64,000 nucleotides of DNA from the NCBI GenBank assembly GCA_039819065.1, contig JBCBSS010000018.1, forward strand, positions 1 to 64,000. Direction: 5' to 3'. The position numbers were made by a program, and so were the translations under genes. A model generated the notes under the pieces. That model did not search any database, was not told the DNA's origin, and worked only from the letters and a program-made list of their open reading frames with translations. Shown here piece by piece: positions 1 through 7,086 of the stretch. Within the stretch, counting starts at the first letter, position 1; each line of letters opens with the position of its first letter. The DNA is from JBCBSS01 sp039819065 (GTDB taxonomy: Bacteria > Bacteroidota > Bacteroidia > Cytophagales > Cyclobacteriaceae).

Positions 1-2
1 TT

Positions 3-110
3 CTTCAAGCAAATCCTAAGCCTCAAGAAAGGTACGGACAGGAAAGGTACTATAGAGGGTATCAAGAAGGATATGCCGATATGATCAGCAACATTTTTGT
101 TTTCATTTGA
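3..110 (+). CDS. possible C-terminal end of a gene entering from the left edge
   Basis: An open frame runs from base 3 to a TGA at 108-110 and encodes a hydrophilic, Tyr-rich tail of 35 residues (it contains RYYRGYQEGYADM). The frame starting at base 1 is also open, to a TGA at 82-84, so the frame choice is uncertain; I prefer the one from base 3 because its composition is more protein-like. No family is recognised. Whether this is a gene at all depends on sequence left of the window. Confidence 0.3.
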   Translation, partial: LQANPKPQERYGQERYYRGYQEGYADMISNIFVFI

Positions 111-182
111 GGTTTGCGATTTGGTTTTTTCTGTCATATTAAGGTTTAGGTGTTTTGGTTAATGATAGGAATAGAAAGTCAT

Positions 183-551
183 TTATTCAAAAATCGACAG
201 GATCGATATGAAAATGATGGATATCCCGCCTTTTCTCATACAGTCTAATACTTTTCCTCTCACGTTCTCCTTTTTTTCAACAGTTTTTTTCTTCTCTTGT
301 TGAGTAAAAACCGTCTCAGCCGAATCTTCACGATTAGCGATAAGCGCCAATGGTTCGCTTTCAGCTGATGCAAGTAATTGTGGAGGTTCGTTGGTCAGAT
401 TTAAGGCCGCCTCTTCTCGTATCACACGCACATGTTCTGCCGTACCACTATTTAAGATGATGAAGTTGGCTGTTATGCTGAGTGTCAAACAGACAGTAAG
501 AATCAAAAACAACCTGATAGAATTATCGATTTTGTAAGTCTTTTTTTTCAT
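183..551 (-). CDS. hypothetical membrane-anchored protein (122 aa)
   Basis: I do not recognise this small protein. It starts with a basic stretch (MKKKTYK), followed by one hydrophobic helix at about residues 13-34, so it is probably anchored in the inner membrane by an uncleaved N-terminal segment. The middle is polar, Glu/Lys-rich and probably disordered, and the last 15 residues are again hydrophobic. It lies downstream of the flotillin operon on the same strand, but about 200 bases and a pair of hairpins separate them, so I infer it is a separate transcript. It may be lineage-specific. Confidence 0.5.
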   Translation of the reverse strand: MKKKTYKIDNSIRLFLILTVCLTLSITANFIILNSGTAEHVRVIREEAALNLTNEPPQLLASAESEPLALIANREDSAETVFTQQEKKKTVEKKENVRGKVLDCMRKGGISIIFISILSIFE

Positions 552-714
552 AGCAATGGGTTGTTAATGTTGAAAGTCACTAAGGTCAAGGTGTTAACTA
601 CTACCGGTAAACTTGATTACCAGACCGATTGCTCTTTTAGAATTGGGCGTACTTTGCCCGTGTAAGTTCATAACCCTCTATTTATGAGTGAATTATAAAC
701 TTTTGATTTGTGAT

Positions 715-763
715 GAGATGGGCTTATGCCCATCTCGGAAGCTTGGGACTAAAGACCCAAGCT
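715..763 (-). terminator. tandem hairpins at the end of the flotillin operon
   Basis: Two perfect inverted repeats follow each other. One is an 8-bp stem (740-747 with 756-763) that spans the flotillin stop codon. The other is a 9-bp stem with a 4-base loop (715-723 with 728-736). On the minus strand they would form two successive RNA hairpins at the operon's 3' end. No clear T-tract follows, so they may protect the mRNA end or act with Rho instead of being an intrinsic terminator. Confidence 0.45.
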
Positions 764-2914
764 AGACACAGGGTTATTTGAAATACCTAAGGCGTCTGAA
801 ACTGTCGATAGCTGCTTGAGCACGTTTTTAGTTTCACTATCCTTGGTTTGTTGAGTTAACTTGAGCAGTAAAGCTGATATACTCAGGTTCCTTACATCTT
901 CACTCGATACACCGAACTGGTCTATGAATTGACGGATACGATCTTTGAAGTTGTCTCCGTTGGAAGATGAAAAGAATGTGTCTTTCACCTGGGTCAGTAC
1001 ATCGCTGTTATTCATCAGCTTATCGACAGACTTACCTTTGGTTATTGAGCCTACGATCTGATCGAAGAACATGGTTTCTCCTCCTACGATGTCGATGTTG
1101 GCTGCTTTGAGTGCTTCTGAGATGACACTGGCTTGAGACATAGCGATCTCTTTCTGGATGGATATTTTTGCCAATTCAATCTCTTTGTCTTTCTCAAGTG
1201 TGAGTTTGAACTCTTCGTGTGCTCTGCCTACACCATCAAGGGCTTGCATCGCTTCGGCTTTTTGCTTGATGCCTTCCGCGTCAGCGGCGAATTTCTCTGC
1301 CATAACTTTGGCCTCTACCAGTCCACGCTTCTCTTCAGCGTCAGCTTTGGTGGCTATGACGTGAGCTTCAGCCTCACCTTGCTCTTTGGCTATTTTGGCC
1401 GCTACCAGACCCAATTTCTCATCAGCCTGTGCTTGGGCAAGACCTTTCAACTCTATTCCTTTTGCTTCAGCCTCAGATTGTGATTCTATTACACTTGCTT
1501 CAGATTCTCCTTGCTTCTCTCTGGCGGAAGCTTTAGCTTCCATCACTTGTGCTTCTGCCATACCTATGGCTGCTGCTTCAGCTGCTTTCGCTTCAGCCAA
1601 TGTCTTTTTGGCTTCAGCCTGGTGCGTAGCAGATGACTCCTCAGCTTGGGCATCGATCATGAGCTGCTTGGCTTTATGCTCAGAAGCTTGCTTCTTTGCT
1701 TCTGCACTTTTGATTTCTTTTACAAGTGCTTCTTCCGCATCTTTTTCAGCTATGGTGATTGCCACTTTCTTGGTTCTGTCAGCCTCGGCATAAGCCTGGA
1801 TATCCTTCATACGCTCCTCTTCTTCCACTACCGTCTTCTGGATAGCAACCCTATCTCTAATCACATCCTGGATATTCTTCTTCTCTTCCTCAACTGCTCG
1901 TTCCTTTTCTATCTTGGCCAGTTCAACTATCCTTTCTTTTTCGGTGGCTTCAAGCAACTGAGCCTGTTGTACTCTCTCCGACTCTACCGCATCGGTACGT
2001 TCCTTATTCTTTTGAGCGACCAGAATTTCCCTTTGCTTATTTTCTTCTGCCACCAATAGCTCTTCATCCGTGGCTATTTTGGCCCTCTCTGCTTTAAGGC
2101 GTTCTTCTTCTCTGATCTTTTCAGTCTCAGCTTCTTCGCGTGCCTGGATGCTTTCTACTTCTCTCTTTTGTTTGGCTTCTGTTTCAGCCAACTGCCTTTC
2201 TAGTTCCAAGACCGTTTCTTTCGCCTCAACGTCTTGCTTGGTAATGGTCTTTTCTTTTTCTCGTTCTATGTGGTTAGACTGTATTTTTTGTTCTGAAGTG
2301 AGGTCTATGATTTTCTTGATACCCTCAGCATCGAGAATGTTGTTTTCATTTAGCTCACTGATAGGCGTTTGCTCCAGGTAGTCAATGGCACAGTCATCTA
2401 GTACATATCCGTTCAAATCCGTGCCGATGATGTTTAATATTTCACGCTTAAAGTCGTCCCTGGAATTGTAAAGCGCAACGAAGTCGAAATGCTTACCCAC
2501 TGTTTTCAACGCCTCCGAGAATTTGGCATCAAATAACACTTCTAATGCTTCTTGATCCGAAGCGCGGTGGCAACCAATAGATTGGGCTACTTGCTTGACA
2601 TCCTCATGGGTCTGGTTTACACGAATAAAGAATGTCACTTTAATATCAGCGCGCATGTTGTCCTTACAAACAAGCCCTTCCCTACCTGTTCTGGAGATCA
2701 CTACTGTTTTGAGTGTAATATCCATCACCTCCAGTTTATGCAGGACAGGAACGATGAACATTCCATTAAAGGAAACTCTCGTGCCGCCAGCTCCTGTTTT
2801 CACCAGGGCCTCGCCTTGTACGGCTTTGCGGTACATTTTGATGATGAAAGCGGCAATGCCAAAGAAAAATATTACACTGCCTATTATAACTATTATTAAT
2901 ACAGGTCCTTCCAT
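749..2914 (-). CDS. flotillin family protein (SPFH domain, YqiK-like)
   Basis: This is a 721-residue flotillin-like scaffold of membrane microdomains. An N-terminal transmembrane helix (about residues 4-26) is followed by an SPFH/band-7 domain (about 30-200) and a very long Glu/Ala/Lys-rich coiled coil (about 210-600) with the repeated EA-type segments typical of flotillins. The C-terminal region is polar and ends in VSSLGL. Flotillins oligomerise on the inner membrane and affect fluidity and the assembly of membrane complexes. It is the last gene of an operon with a YbjN-like protein, PspA and a YqiJ-like protein, and lies 12 bases after the latter. That matches the known yqiJ-yqiK pairing in E. 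coli, where YqiJ is the OB-fold partner. The long open frames on the opposite strand are artefacts of the repetitive coiled-coil coding sequence. Confidence 0.9.
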   Translation of the reverse strand: MEGPVLIIVIIGSVIFFFGIAAFIIKMYRKAVQGEALVKTGAGGTRVSFNGMFIVPVLHKLEVMDITLKTVVISRTGREGLVCKDNMRADIKVTFFIRVNQTHEDVKQVAQSIGCHRASDQEALEVLFDAKFSEALKTVGKHFDFVALYNSRDDFKREILNIIGTDLNGYVLDDCAIDYLEQTPISELNENNILDAEGIKKIIDLTSEQKIQSNHIEREKEKTITKQDVEAKETVLELERQLAETEAKQKREVESIQAREEAETEKIREEERLKAERAKIATDEELLVAEENKQREILVAQKNKERTDAVESERVQQAQLLEATEKERIVELAKIEKERAVEEEKKNIQDVIRDRVAIQKTVVEEEERMKDIQAYAEADRTKKVAITIAEKDAEEALVKEIKSAEAKKQASEHKAKQLMIDAQAEESSATHQAEAKKTLAEAKAAEAAAIGMAEAQVMEAKASAREKQGESEASVIESQSEAEAKGIELKGLAQAQADEKLGLVAAKIAKEQGEAEAHVIATKADAEEKRGLVEAKVMAEKFAADAEGIKQKAEAMQALDGVGRAHEEFKLTLEKDKEIELAKISIQKEIAMSQASVISEALKAANIDIVGGETMFFDQIVGSITKGKSVDKLMNNSDVLTQVKDTFFSSSNGDNFKDRIRQFIDQFGVSSEDVRNLSISALLLKLTQQTKDSETKNVLKQLSTVSDALGISNNPVSSLGL

Positions 2915-2926
2915 ATAGATTTAAGT

Positions 2927-3601
2927 TTAATTGTGATAAGGTTCGATTAAATAAAACTTTCCTTCTTTGTTGTAGTCAATTACCAGCCCTGTTTCTCCCT
3001 TTTGTAATTCAATGCCTTCCGCGGTTTTGGCATTGATGCGTATAGAAGTGCCACCGTCATTGATTTCAACTTGCCCAAGACTGTTGTGATCTACCCTAAG
3101 TAAGACTTTGCAGACTTTACCTAAAGGATCAACCGCTTCATCTTCTGCCCTGATTTTGTCATAAATCTTGGCGATCGGCGTAGTAAGTGCTTTAGCAATA
3201 AAAAGGCTGACGATGAGATTAGGTATAAGTAATCCCAAACTGACTAAAAAAGCTGAATTACCTAGGTAGTCATTGGATAGAACGGATATCACCCACATTG
3301 GGAATACCAGGAAACTCAGAAAAATCATGAAGGGTACTCTTCCGATGTTGAAGAAAGCCATGATTGAGCTAAATCCTGCACCTCCTGAAACATCACCGTC
3401 AGGTGCGTCCACATCGGCATCTACGTCTACGTCAGCATCCACATCGACGTCAACATCTACATCTGTATCCAGATCAAGGTCCAGCGTGTCCATGTCTATG
3501 ACACCAACTATTACGATAAGCCAATAGACCATTACAAAAGCCAGCAGTATGGTAGGAATGATGTTGATCGAGGAAACGGAAGCGTCTAGTAGTTCTTTCA
3601 T
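2927..3601 (-). CDS. YqiJ/NfeD-like OB-fold membrane protein with Asp-Val repeat
   Basis: This 224-residue inner-membrane protein is of the YqiJ (DUF1449, NfeD-related) type that partners flotillins. Residues 13-35 form a first membrane helix. An extraordinary acidic tract follows (about 36-70, mostly alternating Asp-Val), then two or three more hydrophobic segments (about 80-145) and a small beta-rich C-terminal domain (about 160-224, GKVCKVLLRVDHNSLGQVEI) that fits an OB fold. NfeD-type OB domains bind the SPFH protein of their operon, and the flotillin gene follows after 12 bases. The Asp-Val tract is not a usual part of the family, as far as I know; it could bind divalent cations or act as a charged spacer (inference). 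Confidence 0.8.
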   Translation of the reverse strand: MKELLDASVSSINIIPTILLAFVMVYWLIVIVGVIDMDTLDLDLDTDVDVDVDVDADVDVDADVDAPDGDVSGGAGFSSIMAFFNIGRVPFMIFLSFLVFPMWVISVLSNDYLGNSAFLVSLGLLIPNLIVSLFIAKALTTPIAKIYDKIRAEDEAVDPLGKVCKVLLRVDHNSLGQVEINDGGTSIRINAKTAEGIELQKGETGLVIDYNKEGKFYLIEPYHN

Positions 3602-3767
3602 AAAGTTCGATTTAAGATTGAGACATATTTGTCCTGTTAGCGGAAGAGAATTTCATCCATAAGACCGCATAATCAACTTCGCAAGAAAGGCTCTTCTAGA
3701 AACTTAGTGTTGGAACGGGGCAAAAGGTCATCAAAGCCAACCTGGTTTTTTCCCTCAGGAGGGGGGA

Positions 3768-3790
3768 AGAAGGAGAATTACTCTCCTTCT
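3768..3790 (-). other. hairpin with the pspA stop codon in its loop
   Basis: A perfect 9-bp inverted repeat (3768-3776 with 3782-3790, 5-base loop) sits exactly at the 3' end of pspA, with the stop codon in the loop. About 177 bases of non-coding sequence then separate pspA from the next operon gene, unlike the 11-12 bases elsewhere in the operon. The hairpin could cause partial termination or mark an RNA processing site, giving more PspA than flotillin. That role is inference. Confidence 0.35.
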
Positions 3791-4500
3791 GGTTTATTCA
3801 TGCCCATTTTAGCTTTCAGGGCAGCAAGATCATCAGAAGCTTTGGCTTCGGCAGTACCGCTTTCCAAGGCTTTGTCAATTTCTTCATCAACGCTTTTGGA
3901 TTCATTGGCAATTTCGCCATAAGATTCTGCCAACGCTTCTTGCTCAGACACTTTGTCTTTCATCCTTTCAAGCATTGTAATTGTGCTTCCGGAATCAATT
4001 TGCGCCATTTGCTTATTCAACTTTTGAGTAGTCTCACTCACTTTGGCCCTTGCCTTAAGTGTCTTGAGCTCATTCTCATAATGGCTGATGTTTGATCTCA
4101 GCTTTTTAACGTTTTGATCGATTTGAGATACGTTCTGATCGAACTTCTCTTTTTCTGTTTGGGCGCGGGCGACTTGCTTAGCCGCTTCTTCTTTTTTAAC
4201 CAAAGCTTCGCTGGCTAGCCTATCCGCTTCTGAGGCGTCCATCTGTCCATCTTGGGCCCTTTTCAAAAGCAACATCGCTTTTTGCTCATAGTCGGCCGCT
4301 TTGTTCTTATGTGTTTCGATCTCATTTTTTGATCTTATTGCCATGGCTTTTACTTCCGCCAAGGCTTTCAAGCCGTTGTCAAGGTCTTTTTTCAGATCTC
4401 TGATACCCTGCTCAGTCATCTTAATAGGATCCTCCAACTTGTCTATCGCTGAGTGCGCTTCTGCTTTTCCTATATTAAACAATCTCTTAAATACGTTCAT
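3778..4500 (-). CDS. PspA/IM30 family membrane-stress protein
   Basis: This is a 240-residue PspA/IM30 (ESCRT-III-like) protein. It begins MNVFKRLFNIGKAEAHSAID, the amphipathic N-terminal helix and start of the hairpin typical of the family, and is then almost entirely coiled coil to about residue 220, with a short disordered tail ending in GMNKPEGE. Such proteins polymerise on stressed inner membranes and preserve the proton gradient. The family usually has 220-240 residues, so it looks complete. It lies 11 bases after the YbjN-like gene and upstream of the YqiJ-like and flotillin genes. No PspF, PspB or PspC is visible nearby, so it is not the classic enterobacterial psp operon; it resembles the yjfJ-type arrangement. 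Confidence 0.88.
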   Translation of the reverse strand: MNVFKRLFNIGKAEAHSAIDKLEDPIKMTEQGIRDLKKDLDNGLKALAEVKAMAIRSKNEIETHKNKAADYEQKAMLLLKRAQDGQMDASEADRLASEALVKKEEAAKQVARAQTEKEKFDQNVSQIDQNVKKLRSNISHYENELKTLKARAKVSETTQKLNKQMAQIDSGSTITMLERMKDKVSEQEALAESYGEIANESKSVDEEIDKALESGTAEAKASDDLAALKAKMGMNKPEGE

Positions 4501-4511
4501 GATCTAAAATT

Positions 4512-4904
4512 TTATTTTGAAAGTTGTATTAGTTCTTCTGAATATTCTCCCAGTAGTAAGGACAGCGAATTCAATGTAGCTTCCAGTTCGTTCAGGTCAA
4601 GGTTCTGGAGTTCGTGTGTATTTCGGAATATTACTTTGCGGCCTGATTCGTCAAGTACGAATGCGCCGTGTATAATATCCCTACTTTTTTGCAACAGTTT
4701 TCTATAAACGTCTACTGTAGGGTTGCTGACCTCGAAAACGAACTGTTCGACTATGAGTAGTGGATCGGCAACTCCGATAACGAGATTCGTTATGCCGTTG
4801 GCCTCATTCTCTACTACAAACACACCGTCTTCTTCGCTTTCCTGGACGATGAGATAGTCCAGTTCCAAAAGGTAATCCTTCACTTTGTCGAAGTAACTAT
4901 TCAT
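4512..4904 (-). CDS. YbjN/CesT-Tir-chaperone-like protein, first gene of the PspA-flotillin operon
   Basis: This acidic protein of 130 residues (from MNSYFDKVKDYL) has the pattern of the YbjN / type III secretion chaperone fold: an N-terminal helix, a five-stranded sheet segment (FVVENEANGITNLVIG), then helices and a segment on handling of starting material (IIHGAFVLDESGRKVIFR). No catalytic residues are visible, so a role as an adaptor or small chaperone is likely. I chose the ATG at 4904 over an upstream ATG at 4964 because a -7 promoter element (4943-4950) lies inside the longer frame and the extra residues do not look like part of the domain. It opens the operon, 11 bases before pspA. The family assignment is from pattern and context. 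Confidence 0.72.
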   Translation of the reverse strand: MNSYFDKVKDYLLELDYLIVQESEEDGVFVVENEANGITNLVIGVADPLLIVEQFVFEVSNPTVDVYRKLLQKSRDIIHGAFVLDESGRKVIFRNTHELQNLDLNELEATLNSLSLLLGEYSEELIQLSK

Positions 4905-4942
4905 AATTGATAAGCGTTTTTGATTTTTATGGTGAATAGAAT

Positions 4943-4950
4943 CAAATTTA
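4943..4950 (-). promoter_or_regulatory. -7 element of the YbjN-PspA-flotillin operon
   Basis: Read on the minus strand this is TAAATTTG, a perfect match to the Bacteroidetes -7 consensus TAnnTTTG. It implies a transcript starting near 4936, about 30 bases before the ATG at 4904. I see no good TTTG at the -33 position, so an activator may help here. Confidence 0.45.
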
Positions 4951-5047
4951 AAAAATAATGTCATTGGCTGACAGTAATTTTCAAATTATAAAAGAGCCTT
5001 TTGGAGGTGCTCTGAATCTCATAGTTTTTTTCATATTTCTGATTGGT

Positions 5048-5055
5048 TACATTTG
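5048..5055 (+). promoter_or_regulatory. -7 element of the XRE regulator operon
   Basis: TACATTTG matches the Bacteroidetes -7 consensus TAnnTTTG exactly and is preceded by a T-run in the -33 region (5025-5031). Transcription would begin near 5062, so the ATG at 5121 is the likely start of the regulator and the in-frame upstream codon at 5043 cannot be used. The divergent operon's -7 element is about 100 bases away. Confidence 0.45.
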
Positions 5056-5120
5056 TATTTACGAGCAACTGTGACAAAAGTTTTAGATTGGCTCAAAAAA
5101 TTAGCAAAAATTTTAAAAAC

Positions 5121-5921
5121 ATGTCCTACATAGGTAAAAACATCAAAAAAATAAGAACTGTCAAAAAGCTTAGCCAGGCTCAATTCGCTGAAATCTTCAG
5201 CTTGGCAAGACCTAGTGTAGGGGCTTATGAGGAAGCAAGGGCAGAGCCTAAAGTGGATACGATCATACAGATTGCTAACTATTTTGGCCTTTCTGTAGAT
5301 GTGCTTCTCAATAAGGAGCTTTCGGTCAATGACCTTTACAGCTTCAATTTATTTAATCAAAAGCTAACACAGGCCCATGAACAACTGATGCCATTGAAAA
5401 AAGCGCCTGTGAAAAGCGGAGGCATTGGCTTGGTTCAGATTAAGAATTACCTCGAGTACATAGTGAATTATCAGAACAGAGATTTTATCTCGAATCTGCC
5501 CTCAATAGATTTACCGGTGATATTCAGAGGAAATGCTCGAGCTTTCGAACTGAATGGTAGTGAAATGGAGTACTATCAAAACGGGCTGCATCATGGAGAC
5601 TTTTTACTTTGTAGCAAATCCGATTTGACCAAAGTCAATAAGATCAGAGAGGGTGGGGTTTACGTTATTATATCTGATGAGCGTATCATAGCGCGCCGTG
5701 TTAAATCTGTAGATAAGAAAACATTGATTTTATCATCTGATGACCCTAACTACAGTTTGCTGGAAATTCCACTAAAAAGTATATTGGAGTTGTGGGAAGT
5801 AAAAGGAGCATATAGTACTTATCTTAACCCGCCTAAAACCATTGATGAAAAAGTGCTTGTATTGGAGAAGCAGTTGAGAGAGCTTTCCGAAAAAGTATCA
5901 CAATTAGCCAGTAAAAAGTAA
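5121..5921 (+). CDS. XRE-family regulator with S24/LexA-like C-terminal domain
   Basis: This is a 266-residue DNA-binding regulator. Residues 1-65 form a Cro/C1-type helix-turn-helix (IGKNIKKIRTVKKLSQAQFA, then SVGAYEEARAEPKVDT). After a linker, residues about 130-225 look like a peptidase S24/LexA-type domain (GSEMEY, then HHGDFLLCSKSD). The tail (240-266) is a short coiled coil. The Ser position is retained, but the segment where LexA has its catalytic Lys reads IIARRVKS, so self-cleavage may be lost; the domain may sense a ligand or only dimerise. It is divergent from the PspA-flotillin operon and overlaps the next gene by one base, which makes it a candidate controller of both. The start at 5121 is set by the promoter at 5048-5055. 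Confidence 0.8.
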   Translation: MSYIGKNIKKIRTVKKLSQAQFAEIFSLARPSVGAYEEARAEPKVDTIIQIANYFGLSVDVLLNKELSVNDLYSFNLFNQKLTQAHEQLMPLKKAPVKSGGIGLVQIKNYLEYIVNYQNRDFISNLPSIDLPVIFRGNARAFELNGSEMEYYQNGLHHGDFLLCSKSDLTKVNKIREGGVYVIISDERIIARRVKSVDKKTLILSSDDPNYSLLEIPLKSILELWEVKGAYSTYLNPPKTIDEKVLVLEKQLRELSEKVSQLASKK

Positions 5922-6631
5922 TGCAAGATATCATAGAGTTGTTCGAACAGAGTATCGAAGATACCTGTATGTCGCGGGCTGAAAAACGTACAATCAAGCA
6001 GATAGTGCAAGAAAAAGGCCTGGATAGAGACCAGAGGAATTTCCTGCGTAGCAAGATATTCGATATCGCCTCAGCAAGGGCTACAGACGAAAACTATTCC
6101 CAGGTCTTACAGTGGTTAGAAGAAGCCAATAAGGCCCTTATACCAAAAGACCATCAGCATGTACAAACCGAATCATATTTCAGTCCGGGCGATGAATGTT
6201 TGAAGACCATCAACGGCCATTTGAGATCAGCCGTTTCTTCTATTAAGATTTGTGTCTTTACCATCAGTGACAACCGTATTTCAGATACTATAGTTGAGAG
6301 CTACCGAAGAGGTATAGACATCAAGATCATCACCGATGACGACAAGGTGTTTGACAAGGGTTCAGATATAGACTACTTGGTAAGAAAGGGCATTCCCATC
6401 AAGGTCGATGACACCAGGTATCACATGCACCATAAGTTCTTGTTGATCGATAAACAAAAGTTAATAACCGGTAGTTATAATTGGACGAGAAGTGCAGCCG
6501 AGTATAATCATGAGAATATCATTGTGACGGACGACCAAAGTGCCGTGAATGAGTACGTCAAAGAGTTCGATAGGCTTTGGAAAACCATGTGTGCTTACGA
6601 TCAGCTAGGCGGTAAAAGTTGTCCAACTTAA
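5921..6631 (+). CDS. phospholipase D-like nuclease with one HKD motif
   Basis: This 236-residue protein is of the phospholipase D superfamily. The catalytic HKD motif is visible as HHKFLLIDKQKLITGSYNWT (about residues 168-187), including the downstream G-S-Y-N-W signature of the Nuc/cardiolipin-hydrolase group. As there is only one HKD motif, it should work as a dimer, as in the Nuc endonuclease. The first 85 residues are helical and not recognised. No signal peptide is seen, so it is probably cytoplasmic and more likely a nuclease, or a phosphodiesterase acting on cardiolipin at the inner membrane. Its ATG overlaps the stop of the XRE regulator (TAATG), so the two are translationally coupled. 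Confidence 0.82.
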   Translation: MQDIIELFEQSIEDTCMSRAEKRTIKQIVQEKGLDRDQRNFLRSKIFDIASARATDENYSQVLQWLEEANKALIPKDHQHVQTESYFSPGDECLKTINGHLRSAVSSIKICVFTISDNRISDTIVESYRRGIDIKIITDDDKVFDKGSDIDYLVRKGIPIKVDDTRYHMHHKFLLIDKQKLITGSYNWTRSAAEYNHENIIVTDDQSAVNEYVKEFDRLWKTMCAYDQLGGKSCPT

Positions 6632-6642
6632 AAAGCGATTTA

Positions 6643-6948
6643 ATGATTCTTTACAACGTTACGATTGGAGTAGATCAAGACATTGAGGGTGAGTGGCTGC
6701 AATGGATAAAAGCCAAGCATATTCCGGATGTAATGGAAACGGGTATGTTCATAGAATATAAGATATTCAAGGTACTCAGTCAGGAAAATGAAGGCAGTGT
6801 TTCTTACTCCATTCAATACTTTGCGGAAACGGTAGATAATGTCGTCAAATACCTGGACGAGTATGCCCCGCCTATCATTGAAGAGCATCGGAAACGCTAC
6901 AGGGAGAAACATGTGGCTTTCAGGACACTTCTGGAAGAGGTTTCGTAA
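6643..6948 (+). CDS. DUF4286 family protein
   Basis: This small protein of 101 residues (start MILYNVTIGVD) matches the DUF4286 pattern found across Bacteroidetes: an initial beta strand, WLQWIKAKHIPDVMETGMF, and the tail ending in KRYREKHVAFRTLLEEV. It has a ferredoxin-like (dimeric alpha/beta barrel) look. Its role is unknown. I chose the ATG at 6643 over a TTG at 6619 because the shorter form begins exactly at the domain and leaves an 11-base gap after the PLD gene. It is probably the last gene of the XRE-PLD operon; a 7-bp hairpin without a T-tract lies at 6969-6987. Confidence 0.7.
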   Translation: MILYNVTIGVDQDIEGEWLQWIKAKHIPDVMETGMFIEYKIFKVLSQENEGSVSYSIQYFAETVDNVVKYLDEYAPPIIEEHRKRYREKHVAFRTLLEEVS

Positions 6949-7086
6949 TGTGCTCATAATATTAGCATAGCCTGTTGAATACAGGCTTATAATTGGCTTA
7001 ACAATTCTCTAAACGCCTCGGCATTCTGCTAACCACATTTACTATCTTTCCGGTTGGCGACCATTAATGTACAGCAACAAGGCACG

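Noticed and set aside
1133..2381. Several long plus-strand open frames opposite the flotillin gene
   Set aside because: They are shadows of the repetitive Glu/Ala/Lys coiled-coil coding sequence, rich in Ser, Phe and Leu, without start context or domain, while the minus frame is a clear flotillin.
6969..6987. 7-bp hairpin after DUF4286 as an intrinsic terminator
   Set aside because: The stem is perfect, but no T-tract follows on either strand, so I do not call it a terminator.
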